From the NCBI GenBank assembly GCA_913060665.1, contig CAJXUY010000024.1:1-59248 (forward strand): a DNA stretch of 59,248 nt, in the 5' to 3' direction. The notes below the pieces were generated by a model. That model made no database searches, was not told where the DNA came from, and saw only the letters and a program-made list of their open reading frames with translations. Shown here piece by piece: positions 37,304-46,785 of the stretch (positions are counted from its first letter, which is position 1; every line of letters starts with the position of its first letter). The stretch is from an uncultured Oleiphilaceae bacterium. GTDB lineage: Bacteria > Pseudomonadota > Gammaproteobacteria > Pseudomonadales > Oleiphilaceae. The position numbers and the translations under genes are program-made.

Positions 37304-38839
37304 TTACCCTAATTTAGGGCCAGCATTAACGATTACATCTGAAACATCAAACTTCTTGAAGTTTTCAATGAACTGATTGATTAAATTTTGTTCTTTTTCA
37401 TCATAAGCAGCGGGATCACCCCATGTATTTCGTGGATTGAGTAATCCAGTATCAACACCAGGAACCTGCTTAGGTACTTCAAGGTTTAGATTGTCTAAGT
37501 GCTCGGTTTCGGTATCGCTAATATCACCGTTTTGAATGGCGCTAATAATGGCTCGTGTTGTCGGAATGCTAAAGCGAGTTCCAACGCCATGTGAGCCGCC
37601 AGTCCAGCCAGTATTAACCAAGTACACTCGGCTACCGAACTCTTCCATTCGCTTCATTAGCAATTCAGCGTACTCGCCTGCAGGGCGAGGGAAGAATGGA
37701 GCGCCAAAACAAGTAGAGAAAGTAGACTTAAGCTTGGAGTCTGAGCCCATTTCTGTAGAGCCAACGAGTGCTGTGTAGCCACTTAAGAAGTGATAGGCGG
37801 CTGCTTCTTTAGACAGAATAGATACAGGAGGTAGTACTCCAGTCATATCACAGGTCAGGAAGACGATTGCTTTTGGTTCGCCTGCTAGGTTTTCAGCAAC
37901 ACGTTTCTCTACATGTTCTAGAGGGTACGCGCAGCGGCCATTTTCAGTCAGGCTAGTGTCATTGTAGTCAGGGGTGCGTTTATCATCAGAGATTGTTACG
38001 TTCTCTACTATTGCGCCAAATTTTATGGCATCCCAAATGATAGGCTCATTCTTCTGCGACAAATCGATGGTTTTAGCGTAACAGCCGCCTTCAATATTGA
38101 AAACAACCCCCTTGCCCCAACCATGCTCATCATCACCGATTAAGAAACGCTCAGGGTCTGCTGATAAAGTTGTTTTACCGGTACCTGACAAACCAAAGAA
38201 TAAACATGTTTCACCGTCATCACCTACGTTTGCAGAACAGTGCATCGGTAGCACGTCTTTTTCTGGTAGGAGGAAGTTTTGAACTGAGAACATGGCCTTT
38301 TTCATTTCGCCCGCGTAACTCATGCCTGCCAATAGTACTTTGCGCTGTGCAAAGTTGATCATTACTGTGCCGTCACTGTTGGTGCCATCTCGCTCTGGGT
38401 CGCAAGTGAAGCTAGCAACGTTTAGTATTTGCCACTCTTGCTTGTCTGCAGGGTTGTATTCAGCAGGGCGGATAAATAGGTTGCGGCCAAACAGGTTCTG
38501 CCACGCCGTTTCTGTCGATACTTTTACCGCAAGGTAATGATCAGGGTCTGCGCCTACGTGCAAATGAGAAACAAAGCTATCCTTCTCTGCAAGATAGGCT
38601 TCAACACGATCCCAAAGGGCATCGAATTTATCGGCGTCGAAAGGGCGGTTAATAGTCCCCCAATGGATCAGGTCTGAGGTGCTAGGCTCTTCAACTATAA
38701 ATCGATCTAGTGGCGAGCGGCCTGTCCTTTTTCCGGTTTTTATAACCAGAGATCCGTTATCGGCCAGTTGGCCTTCCTTACGTTCAAGTGCTTGCTCAAC
38801 AAGCTGAGCGGTGCTTAGATCAATATAAGTGTTACTCAC
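37304..38839 (-). CDS. pckA: Phosphoenolpyruvate carboxykinase (ATP)
   Basis: Converts oxaloacetate and ATP to phosphoenolpyruvate, the first committed step of gluconeogenesis. Family motifs include [15 protein letters not shown] near the N-terminus and the kinase P-loop [15 protein letters not shown]. The frame extends to 38899, but GTG 38839 has AAGGGTGAGG at the right distance and yields [15 protein letters not shown], close to the Pseudomonas N-terminus, so I use it (511 residues). It is transcribed alone, next to hslO as in enterics. A palindrome upstream may be its operator. Confidence 0.95.
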   Translation of the reverse strand: MSNTYIDLSTAQLVEQALERKEGQLADNGSLVIKTGKRTGRSPLDRFIVEEPSTSDLIHWGTINRPFDADKFDALWDRVEAYLAEKDSFVSHLHVGADPDHYLAVKVSTETAWQNLFGRNLFIRPAEYNPADKQEWQILNVASFTCDPERDGTNSDGTVMINFAQRKVLLAGMSYAGEMKKAMFSVQNFLLPEKDVLPMHCSANVGDDGETCLFFGLSGTGKTTLSADPERFLIGDDEHGWGKGVVFNIEGGCYAKTIDLSQKNEPIIWDAIKFGAIVENVTISDDKRTPDYNDTSLTENGRCAYPLEHVEKRVAENLAGEPKAIVFLTCDMTGVLPPVSILSKEAAAYHFLSGYTALVGSTEMGSDSKLKSTFSTCFGAPFFPRPAGEYAELLMKRMEEFGSRVYLVNTGWTGGSHGVGTRFSIPTTRAIISAIQNGDISDTETEHLDNLNLEVPKQVPGVDTGLLNPRNTWGDPAAYDEKEQNLINQFIENFKKFDVSDVIVNAGPKLG

Positions 38840-38868
38840 TTGTACCTCACCCTTTTGCTGGTGTTTTA

Positions 38869-38908
38869 TTACTATTTTGGTGTCCTTTTTAGGTGCCAAA
38901 TATAGTAA
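38869..38908. promoter_or_regulatory. Imperfect palindrome upstream of pckA
   Basis: TTACTATTTTGG and CCAAATATAGTAA form 12-bp arms with one bulged base, 30 bases upstream of the chosen pckA start. It could be an operator over the promoter or a hairpin in the mRNA leader. Confidence 0.4.
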
Positions 38909-39093
38909 TCTAAAAAAATCTGGGGCGCCATTATGCCAAAATGCAGAATAAAAAACGACTATTTGTGATTTTGATTGGCGTTTTTAGTGATATCGTTGCT
39001 GAAATTAGCCGGAAACCCCTTTATAAGTCTAAAAAATAATGCCGAAATGTGTCTGGGGAGGCCCATTAAATATGGGCACCTAAAGAAAGAGCG

Positions 39094-39951
39094 TTAGTGA
39101 AAGTTACGATTGCCAAACAATTGATCAATCTCGGGTTTTTCGTATCGATAGTGCTCATTGCAGAATTGACAGCTGATTTCAATGGCTTTTTGTTCGGCTA
39201 GGATATCATAAATTTCGTCTTGTCCTAGTGATACGATAGTGCTTGCCGTGCGCTCTTTGCTGCAGTTGCATTCGAATTGAACCGTTTCTTTCGGGTAAAT
39301 CGTTACGTCTTCTTCGTGGTACAGGCGATTTAGCAGAGCCTCACCTTCTAACGTATGGATTTCTTCCGATGTTAGTGTGCTGGCTAATTGCGTTATTCTG
39401 TTCCAAGCATCAGTGTCTTTAGCTTCATTGTTTTGTGCGGGTAGCTGTTGTAAAAAAAGACCAGAAGCAACTCCGTCACTGCAAAATAGAAGTATGTTGG
39501 TGCTCAGCTGCTCTGACTGTTCAAAGTATTGCATTAGGCAATTTGCTAACGTCTCTTTTTCTAGCGGGACGACCCCTTGATAGCGTTTGCCCTTGGAGGG
39601 CTCAATGGTAATGGCTAATTGTGCTGCACCCAATTGAGCCGATAACCCTTGTTCAGGTACGTCGCCTTCCCACTGCCCAATGGCTCTGACTTTTTTGTCA
39701 TGTGTGCATTCAGCCATTAACAGACTCACTGAACCATTACCTCTAGCTTGAACGGAAAGAGTGCCTTCAAACTTTAAGGTGCCACTCATCAGTACGGATG
39801 CTGCGAGGGCTTCTCCAATTAAGGTTTGTAGAGGGGCGGGGTATTCCTTACGTTGTTTAACGTCCTTAAAGCTTTTGTCGAGTCGAACAAGTTCTCCTCT
39901 TATCTGATGGTTGTCGAATAAAAAGCGTTGAAAGGTGTCGCTATGTTTCAT
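39094..39951 (-). CDS. hslO: Redox-regulated chaperone Hsp33
   Basis: A 285-residue chaperone activated by oxidation. The C-terminal zinc switch shows ECNCS, then SCQFCNEHY about 30 residues later, the four zinc-binding cysteines that form disulfides under oxidative stress. N-terminal substrate-binding features such as ARGNGSVSLLMAE match the family. It lies 72 bases after hslR in the conserved yrfG-hslR-hslO-pckA order. Confidence 0.96.
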   Translation of the reverse strand: MKHSDTFQRFLFDNHQIRGELVRLDKSFKDVKQRKEYPAPLQTLIGEALAASVLMSGTLKFEGTLSVQARGNGSVSLLMAECTHDKKVRAIGQWEGDVPEQGLSAQLGAAQLAITIEPSKGKRYQGVVPLEKETLANCLMQYFEQSEQLSTNILLFCSDGVASGLFLQQLPAQNNEAKDTDAWNRITQLASTLTSEEIHTLEGEALLNRLYHEEDVTIYPKETVQFECNCSKERTASTIVSLGQDEIYDILAEQKAIEISCQFCNEHYRYEKPEIDQLFGNRNFH

Positions 39952-40023
39952 GCTTGTAACCTGTTTCTGATGGTCAAATTGGGGTAAGGGTATTTAATGG
40001 CTTAAAGTTGGTGTAGTACCGAT

Positions 40024-40443
40024 TCAGCTGTCAGTTTTATCAACGTTATGAATATTCTCGAATCGGTGGATTTGGCGCCTTTGTTTTTTGTTGGGTCGTC
40101 TTGCGGGGGGGAGCTGTCCTGCCATCATGTTTTTACGGTCAGACGCGGCTTTTTCTCGCTTGGCTATGCTTTCGCTTGTTTCGTTGTAGAGCAGTAGTGC
40201 CTCAGGAGCGCCTCGGCGCTTGTCACTTATGGCTAAAATCACGACTTCCTTTTCAACAAACCCCTGCCGTATGTTGAGGTGGGCATTCAGTTCGATGGCT
40301 TTACCTGGCTTCGTTCGAGCTCCATTGTAATGAACCTTGCCGCCCTCTATCGCGTCTTTTGCGATGGCTCGGGTCTTGTAAAAGCGAGCAGCCCAAAGCC
40401 ACTTATCTAATCTAACTTTTTCAGTTTCTACGTTTCTTGCCAT
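40024..40443 (-). CDS. hslR: Heat-shock protein 15, S4-domain ribosome rescue factor
   Basis: A 139-residue protein with an S4 RNA-binding domain at residues 8-70 (VRLDKWLWAARFYKTR, GKVHYNGARTKPG) and a basic C-terminal tail (ARRPNKKQRRQIHRF). Hsp15 binds 50S subunits that still carry nascent chains and recycles them after heat shock. It sits between yrfG and hslO, as in E. coli. Confidence 0.95.
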   Translation of the reverse strand: MARNVETEKVRLDKWLWAARFYKTRAIAKDAIEGGKVHYNGARTKPGKAIELNAHLNIRQGFVEKEVVILAISDKRRGAPEALLLYNETSESIAKREKAASDRKNMMAGQLPPARRPNKKQRRQIHRFENIHNVDKTDS

Positions 40444-40559
40444 TTTAGTGTTTGTTGTTGATGGGTTGAGGTTTTAAATACCGAGCTTAATAAGATGTAT
40501 TGTAGCAGTTTTGATGGCTAAGAGTAGGTGTCACTTAGCGCATACGCTGCCGCCTGTCT

Positions 40560-41219
40560 CTAATTGCCTTTACTAGTGTGTTGGTCAAATCGATCGATTG
40601 ATGGAAACTCTTCGTTGTCTCTGGGTGGTTTTTGGCTATCAGGTTGAACGATCGAATATATGTGTTCGATTCCGTATGCTTGGGCAGATTTTAATACTGC
40701 TAGGCTATCATCTATTAACACTGTGCGGGCTTTATTAAAAGGTTCAACGGTTTGAAGTTTTTTCCAGAATTCAGGGTTTTCTTTAGGTAGTTTAAGGTCG
40801 TGAGAGCAGACTATTGCATCGACGTAATGGTCTAGGCCTGTAATGCTTAGTTTGAGGTTTAGGCTTTTGTTGTGAGCGTTGGTGACTAACACGACTCGAT
40901 GACGGGAGTCTTGCAGTTCCTGTAGAAAGGTTTTGACGTGAGGCCTAAATGCTATTAAATGTTGTATTTCTTGCTTTAACGCCGTGATGTTGACTCCGAG
41001 CGTATCAGTCCAAAAATCTAGGCAATACCAGTTGAGGGTGCCCTCTTCTTGTTTGATTAGCTGAAGTAAGGTCTCATTGGCTTTAGATTTCGAAATGCCT
41101 TTGATTTCGGAGTAGCGTTCTGGCAAATGAGTGAGCCAAAAGTAATTGTCGAAATGAAGGTCTAACAGAGTGCCGTCCATATCGAGAAATACTGAGTCAA
41201 TGTCGTTCCAGTTAATCAT
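40560..41219 (-). CDS. yrfG: GMP/IMP nucleotidase YrfG (HAD family)
   Basis: A 219-residue HAD phosphatase. Motif I is FLDMDGTLLDL, motif II VLVTNAH, motif III the lysine in LKLPKENPEF, and motif IV TVLIDDS. The sequence FDNYFWLTHLPERYSE after motif I is typical of YrfG, which dephosphorylates purine nucleoside monophosphates. It leads the minus-strand stress-gene group and is divergent from cysQ. Confidence 0.92.
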   Translation of the reverse strand: MINWNDIDSVFLDMDGTLLDLHFDNYFWLTHLPERYSEIKGISKSKANETLLQLIKQEEGTLNWYCLDFWTDTLGVNITALKQEIQHLIAFRPHVKTFLQELQDSRHRVVLVTNAHNKSLNLKLSITGLDHYVDAIVCSHDLKLPKENPEFWKKLQTVEPFNKARTVLIDDSLAVLKSAQAYGIEHIYSIVQPDSQKPPRDNEEFPSIDRFDQHTSKGN

Positions 41220-41373
41220 GCAAGGGTTACCTAATATACTTATGGTGATGATTGCATAGTTTACGTTACTTGAATTAAATAGTCAGTGTTGTAGGGGTTG
41301 TAGATGCTGTTTGCTGGCTTGTTATATTAAGGTGTAATCTGTTGGAGGGTAATAGGTATGTGGAGTTTATGTA

Positions 41374-42231
41374 ATGAATGAAAAGAATAAGCACCTGATG
41401 GAAATGCTTCCCGAGCTGTTAAGTATTGCTGAGCAGGCGGGTGAGGCAATATTACAGGTGTATGATGTATCAGATGATACGGTCACGAAGGGTATAGCGT
41501 TTACTACAAAAGATGATGAATCTCCTGTGACTAAAGCAGATCATGCTGCTCATGAAGCGATAGCTGCAGGATTGAGTCGCATCGCGCCTAAGACCCCTCA
41601 GCTCTCAGAAGAGGGTGATATCCCACCTTTCGAAACGCGTTCTTCTTGGGCGCAGTACTGGTTGATTGACCCGCTGGATGGCACCAAAGAGTTTATTAAC
41701 CGAAATGGAGAGTACACGGTCAATATCGCATTAATAGATAATCATGAGCCAGTGCTCGGTGTCGTTTACGTGCCGGTTAAAAAAGTATTTTATTATGGAG
41801 TGAAAGGGCAAGGGAGTTGGAAGAAAACCAGTGCAGGTGTTGCCTCGATTACTGCTCGTAAAGTCAACGGGGGTAGCCAGGTTAAAATCGTCGCGAGTCG
41901 CAGGCATGGGGCGGAAGAGGTTGAAAAGATGATCTCGGAGGCAGAGAAAGCGTTTGGTAGTGTCGAAAAGGTCAGTATGGGCAGCTCACTAAAAATTTGC
42001 ATGCTGGCTGATGGGGCCGCAGACTGGTATCCGCGTCTTGCGTTGACATCTGAGTGGGATACGGCTGCAGCTCAAGCAGTGTTAGAAGCTGCGGGTGGCG
42101 CTATCTATGATGATGAGTTTAACAAGCTGGAGTGTAACCGAAAAGACTCTATGCTGAATCCTTTTTTTCATGCCGTGGCTGATGGGAGTTATGACTGGGA
42201 AGCGCTAGTGGAAAGAGCGCTAGCCTCCTGA
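41374..42231 (+). CDS. cysQ: 3'(2'),5'-bisphosphate nucleotidase CysQ
   Basis: A 285-residue inositol-monophosphatase-fold enzyme that hydrolyses PAP from sulfate assimilation to AMP. The metal motif reads IDPLDGTKEF, the second motif EWDTAAAQAVLEAAGG, and the N-terminal SPVTKADHAA is typical. An insertion near residue 45 (DTVTKGIAFTTKDDES) is slightly longer than in E. coli. GGAG lies eight bases before the ATG. nudE, often the neighbour, is absent here. Confidence 0.93.
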   Translation: MNEKNKHLMEMLPELLSIAEQAGEAILQVYDVSDDTVTKGIAFTTKDDESPVTKADHAAHEAIAAGLSRIAPKTPQLSEEGDIPPFETRSSWAQYWLIDPLDGTKEFINRNGEYTVNIALIDNHEPVLGVVYVPVKKVFYYGVKGQGSWKKTSAGVASITARKVNGGSQVKIVASRRHGAEEVEKMISEAEKAFGSVEKVSMGSSLKICMLADGAADWYPRLALTSEWDTAAAQAVLEAAGGAIYDDEFNKLECNRKDSMLNPFFHAVADGSYDWEALVERALAS

Positions 42232-42346
42232 TAGAGCGGTTATTTCCCTATGCAAGGTGAATTGCGAAGTAAGGCTGAGCACCCAGAGGTGTGAGTGCTC
42301 ACCAGCTCAGCGGCCTAGCATATTGTGAAGGTCGAAAGAGCACCAG

Positions 42347-42682
42347 TTAGCTTGCGTCTTGCTCAGATACTTTCTCTAATTTACGGCCACTCATACTGCA
42401 ACCCAAGCAGCGAACAAATGTTGCTTTTGCTGGGCCGATGACCATTACGTCAGCGGCTTCCCCTGCATTGCCACCCAGAGCAGAAAATGGCAGGGATACA
42501 AGGTAAACAACTGAGCTAACCGCGGTCATTACCAGTAACACAGGTCTTGCTACTAATGCGTCGCCTGTCATGGCTAATGCTGATGGCGTTTCTTGAATGG
42601 TATTTGCTGAACTTACTGCTGGTAGTGTCAGGCTTAATGTCGCCACGATGACGAACAAAGTGCGTAGGAATTTGGATCGCAT
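42347..42682 (-). CDS. Small exported or membrane protein of unknown function
   Basis: A 111-residue protein with a signal-like N-terminus (residues 1-25, MRSKFLRTLFVIVATL) and a second hydrophobic stretch (VLLVMTAVSSVVYLVSLPFSAL). Two cysteines (CLGCS) lie near the C-terminus. I do not recognise a functional domain; similar short proteins are sometimes labelled multidrug transporter without evidence. GGGAG stands eight bases before ATG 42682, which I prefer to the earlier in-frame ATG at 42697. Confidence 0.6.
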   Translation of the reverse strand: MRSKFLRTLFVIVATLSLTLPAVSSANTIQETPSALAMTGDALVARPVLLVMTAVSSVVYLVSLPFSALGGNAGEAADVMVIGPAKATFVRCLGCSMSGRKLEKVSEQDAS

Positions 42683-42936
42683 CAATACTTCTCCCAAAAA
42701 TAAGGTTGAACGCAGTTTAAAATACAGTTCCCCTAACTATAACAGGTATATTCGAAGTGTCTAAAAAATAGTTTAGATTTGCCTTGTTATTTGCTGTTTT
42801 TAGGGCGGTTTTTACGAATCTATGGAATTTGTTACACAACTTAACGTAGCGAGTGTGAATCATCATGCTTAAGCACTGTTTTTATCGCCTATCTGTGTCG
42901 GCTTATCGAATATGTGGGCACGCTATAAATAATCTT

Positions 42937-43746
42937 TTAATGCTGGCATTTTGGGCAATAAACCGTTGATCGTTGCCCAAGTTTAATCTCTTTTAAGCTC
43001 GTGTTGCATTGGGTGCAGGGTTGGCCGCCTCTTCCGTATACCTTTAACTGTTGCTGAAAGTAGCCAGGTTTGCCGTCTCCTCCAACGAAGTCTTTTAGCG
43101 TCGTACCGCCTTGGGTAATGGCTGTTGTCAGTGTTTGTTTAATATGGCTGACAAGTTGTACTATGCGTTTTTTGGAGATATTACTCGCTGGGCGTTTGGG
43201 GTGAATCCCGCTTAGAAACAAGGCTTCGTTAGCATAGATATTGCCGACACCCACAACATTCTTGTTATCCATAATAAACTGCTTTATGTTCGTTGTTTTT
43301 CCTTTAGCTTGTTCGTGAAGGTATTCAGCGTCAAAAGTGCTCTCTAGTGGCTCCGGTCCTAATTTGGAAAACAGCGGGTGCGTTTTCCAGTCATCTACCC
43401 ACAAAACGGACCCAAAGCGTCTCGGATCGTTATATCTGATGATTTTTCCATTGCTCATTTGCAGGTCTATATGGTCATGTTTACCGACTGGCGCACTAGC
43501 GTCAACAACTCTCAGGCTCCCAGACATACCCAAATGGATGATGATGTATCCTTTGGGTAGATGAAGTATCAGGTATTTGGCTCGCCGCTCTAATTTATGA
43601 ACTTGCGCCATCGATAGTGTCGAAAGTTCATCGGATACCGGCCAGCGCAGCCTGCGATCTCTTATCGTGATTGCTCGGATCTGTTTGTGTTCAACATAGG
43701 GTTGTATCCCCCGTCGGGTGGTTTCTACTTCTGGTAACTCTGGCAA
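42937..43746 (-). CDS. mutM: Formamidopyrimidine-DNA glycosylase
   Basis: A 269-residue DNA repair enzyme that removes 8-oxoguanine. The mature N-terminus must be PELPEVETTRRG, since Pro2 is the catalytic nucleophile. Here that proline follows a TTG at 43746, preceded by AAGGTGG, so TTG is the true start and the upstream in-frame ATG (43797) cannot be. The C-terminal zinc finger (CTQCN, then CPKCQ) is complete. Length equals E. coli MutM. Confidence 0.95.
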   Translation of the reverse strand: MPELPEVETTRRGIQPYVEHKQIRAITIRDRRLRWPVSDELSTLSMAQVHKLERRAKYLILHLPKGYIIIHLGMSGSLRVVDASAPVGKHDHIDLQMSNGKIIRYNDPRRFGSVLWVDDWKTHPLFSKLGPEPLESTFDAEYLHEQAKGKTTNIKQFIMDNKNVVGVGNIYANEALFLSGIHPKRPASNISKKRIVQLVSHIKQTLTTAITQGGTTLKDFVGGDGKPGYFQQQLKVYGRGGQPCTQCNTSLKEIKLGQRSTVYCPKCQH

Positions 43747-43901
43747 GGTTCCACCTTTTTTGTATGTGCGGTGTATTTTGTGATGGTCGTGTGTCATCGG
43801 TTGAGCGAATTTATTTCACTCGCATAATACAACGGAACCATGCTCACGTATAATTACGAGATTATTTGCCAGACTAGCATTTACATCAGAAGAGGCTGCT
43901 T

Positions 43902-45884
43902 TTGAAAAACGTCCATTATATGGGTATTGATACCGGAGGTACGTTTACAGATTTCGTACTTTTAAGCGGGAAGAGTATCTCTATCCACAAGGTTCTCTCC
44001 ACACCTGATGATCCGTCTCAAGCTATTATGCAAGGCATTGACGAATTAGGCTTGTCTGACGAGGTATCAAAAGGGTGTTTGGTTATTGTGCATGGCAGCA
44101 CGGTGGCGACTAATGCTGCACTCGAAAGAAAAGGGGTGAAGACTGTTTATGTGGCCAATAAAGGACTAAAAGATGTATTGACGTTGGCTCGTCAGAATCG
44201 ACCTCAGCTCTATAATCTTACACCAGACCCTATAGACCCTCCAGTTCCAGAGGAATTATGCCTGGAAATAGACTGTCGTTTAGACTCTAAAGGCAATGAG
44301 GTTAAGGCACTTGAAGATGAGGATATTAAGCGTTTGGTTGCCGATATCAAAGCACTCAACCCAAAGTCAGTTGCTATTAACTTACTTTTCTCATTTTTGG
44401 ATGGTCGTCATGAAAAGCGAATTGAAGCTGAGTTGGCGGATCTGTTTTGTGTTTCTCGTTCATCATTTGTTCTGCCGGAGTACAAAGAGTATGAACGAGG
44501 CATTGCTACTTGGTTGAATGCTTGGCTTGGGCCCAAAGTTGACCATTATCTGAGCCAGTTGGTGTCTAAACTCCATGGCTGCTCGGTTTCGATGATGCAA
44601 TCATCGGGTGGCACAGTTGATGTGGCTCAGGCGGCTAAGCGCACTGTTAACCTGCTCCTCTCGGGACCAGCTGGGGGCTTGGCGGCCACTCAATTTATAG
44701 GGGGGATGATTGGCGAATCTCGTTTTATCACTTTTGATATGGGCGGGACCTCTACTGATGTTGCGTTGATTGATGGAGGTATTCGATTAACGAATGAGGG
44801 CCGGATAGGCCTTTGGCCTGTTGCTGTTCCCATGGTTGATATGCATACCATAGGTGCTGGCGGAGGCTCTCTGGCTTGGGTTGATGATGGCGGTATGCTA
44901 CAAGTTGGGCCAGAGTCAGCAGGTGCTTCTCCAGGGCCTGCCTGTTATGGGAAAGGGGGTAAAAAGCCGACTGTTACCGATGCAAACTTACTTCTTGGTA
45001 AGCTCAGGCCTGACGCGTTTCTGGGAGGTAATATGTCTCTAGATATTCGTGCTGCTGAAGAGGCGATAGCGCCTTTAGCTGAAGACGTTAACTTGTCGAT
45101 TCAAGAGGCTGCGCTTGGGGTTATTAGTGTGGCAAATGAGCATATGAATCGAGCTTTACGCGCTATTTCAATTCAGCGTGGATATGACCCGACACAGTTT
45201 CGTTTATGTTGTTTTGGCGGGGCGGGAGGGCTTCATGTCTGTGCGCTGGCTAAGGCTATGTCGATGAAAAAAGCAATAATTCCTGCTCATGGTGGTGTCC
45301 TTTCGGCCTTCGGAATGCTGGTCGCGCCCCATGAACGTCAGTTATCTCATACCAATATACAGCTTTTAAGTGATGTCGATGAAGGTATTTTGTTATCAGC
45401 ATTTGGGCATATGGCTGAGACTGGGCAGGCGGAACTTGAACAAGAGGGCGTTGCGTTTTCTGATATGACAGTAAAGTATTCTGTTGACTTACGTTATCTT
45501 GGGCAGAGCTTCACCTTAAATCTTGATTGGAGTTCTCCGATATTGCTGATTGAGCAATTTCATGACCAGCATCGCTTGCGTTATGGCCATAGAATGGATC
45601 GATCAGTGGAGATGGTTAATTTAAGGGTGTCAGTAACCTCCCCTGGGCAGAATTTTAAGGTGAGTGCTCCAGCAGGAGGCTCTGGGGAGCCTTTTGATCA
45701 TGTTTCTATTGTTGGATATGAGCACCTAGTTCCGGTTTATGAGAGAAGAGCGCTTAAAATAAATAAGGGCCTTGTTGGGCCGCTATTAATAGCAGAGACC
45801 GTTTCAACTACGATGGTTGAAAAAGGTTGGCGGGTGTCTTGTGATTCGTTTGGAAACTTACTGCTGGATCGAGTCGAGAACTAA
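43902..45884 (+). CDS. Hydantoinase/oxoprolinase HyuA-type protein
   Basis: A 660-residue protein of the ATP-dependent hydantoinase A / 5-oxoprolinase A family: GIDTGGTFTDF at the N-terminus, STVATNAALERKG, the ATP-site LLSGPAGG and FDMGGTSTDV, and a C-terminal beta-rich domain. Such proteins normally pair with a HyuB subunit to open lactam or hydantoin rings; no hyuB is adjacent. It starts at TTG with AGAGG upstream. It sits alone between mutM and rsmD, which face away from and towards it. The substrate is unknown. Confidence 0.85.
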   Translation: MKNVHYMGIDTGGTFTDFVLLSGKSISIHKVLSTPDDPSQAIMQGIDELGLSDEVSKGCLVIVHGSTVATNAALERKGVKTVYVANKGLKDVLTLARQNRPQLYNLTPDPIDPPVPEELCLEIDCRLDSKGNEVKALEDEDIKRLVADIKALNPKSVAINLLFSFLDGRHEKRIEAELADLFCVSRSSFVLPEYKEYERGIATWLNAWLGPKVDHYLSQLVSKLHGCSVSMMQSSGGTVDVAQAAKRTVNLLLSGPAGGLAATQFIGGMIGESRFITFDMGGTSTDVALIDGGIRLTNEGRIGLWPVAVPMVDMHTIGAGGGSLAWVDDGGMLQVGPESAGASPGPACYGKGGKKPTVTDANLLLGKLRPDAFLGGNMSLDIRAAEEAIAPLAEDVNLSIQEAALGVISVANEHMNRALRAISIQRGYDPTQFRLCCFGGAGGLHVCALAKAMSMKKAIIPAHGGVLSAFGMLVAPHERQLSHTNIQLLSDVDEGILLSAFGHMAETGQAELEQEGVAFSDMTVKYSVDLRYLGQSFTLNLDWSSPILLIEQFHDQHRLRYGHRMDRSVEMVNLRVSVTSPGQNFKVSAPAGGSGEPFDHVSIVGYEHLVPVYERRALKINKGLVGPLLIAETVSTTMVEKGWRVSCDSFGNLLLDRVEN

Positions 45885-45903
45885 AGCATGGCCTGGAGTG
45901 TGT

Positions 45904-46515
45904 TTATTCACAGATAAATAGCATATAGCGAACTTGTCCTGCTTCTTTCTCTCTGTGTAATTGCCAGTTGGCAGGAGTTTGGGGTCGTATGGCTTCTTTT
46001 TCTATCTCAATATAGATATAAGAGCCGGATGTGAGTAGTGGCTTTGATTGAAGTTGCTCGATACATTTATAGACCAGTCCACAGCGAAACGGGGGGTCTA
46101 TAAATACGATATTGTAAGGTGAAAGGGGTGTCGTTGCTGTAAGCCATTTGATTGCATCTGTGTTAATAACATCTGCATTATTTGCTTGTAGTAAGTGAAG
46201 GTTTTGCTTCAGTGAGCGAGTTGCTGCCGACGATTGGTCAATGAATGTTACCGACCCAGCCTCTCTGGAAAGGGCCTCTAGGCCGAGCGCGCCGCTCCCG
46301 GTAAACAGGTCAAGGCAGTGGGCGCCTGTGATGACAGGGGATATCCAGTTAAAGAGTGTCTCTCTTACCCTATCTGTCGTAGGTCTGAGTCCATCAACAG
46401 CAGAAAATGAAAGGCGTCGACTTCTCCATTGCCCTCCAATAATTCTGAGAGTGCCGGTCGTGTCGTTGCTGTTACGACTTTTGCTGTTGCGATTGTTAGG
46501 TTTTCGGCTGGCCAT
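45904..46515 (-). CDS. rsmD: 16S rRNA (guanine-966-N2)-methyltransferase
   Basis: A 203-residue SAM-dependent methyltransferase: IIGGQWRSRRL and LRPTTDRVRETLFNWI at the N-terminus, SAM loop LDLFTGSGALGLEALSR, and catalytic DPPF. It modifies G966 in the 30S subunit head. It is divergent from ftsY, a common arrangement. A basic N-terminal stretch of about 15 residues precedes the family core. Confidence 0.95.
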   Translation of the reverse strand: MASRKPNNRNSKSRNSNDTTGTLRIIGGQWRSRRLSFSAVDGLRPTTDRVRETLFNWISPVITGAHCLDLFTGSGALGLEALSREAGSVTFIDQSSAATRSLKQNLHLLQANNADVINTDAIKWLTATTPLSPYNIVFIDPPFRCGLVYKCIEQLQSKPLLTSGSYIYIEIEKEAIRPQTPANWQLHREKEAGQVRYMLFICE

Positions 46516-46785
46516 ATGAATTTCGACTGATCATTAAAAAGAAGTCTGAGATATTCAGACTGGGTCTGTTATCAACTGTTTTTGAGGGTTATTCAGGGCT
46601 GCATGTTAAAAGGGATTTGGTCTGGTTACAAATCAATAATAGAATAGGCTGCGTTATAACGTTTTAATAATGGGTAATAGATGCACTTGGCTATGGTGTA
46701 TGCACTAGTTTAGTGTGTATCGAAAGGGTAAGCTGGGCACCATACTAGTAATATTGATTGAAAATAAGCGAATAATGGTAATTAA

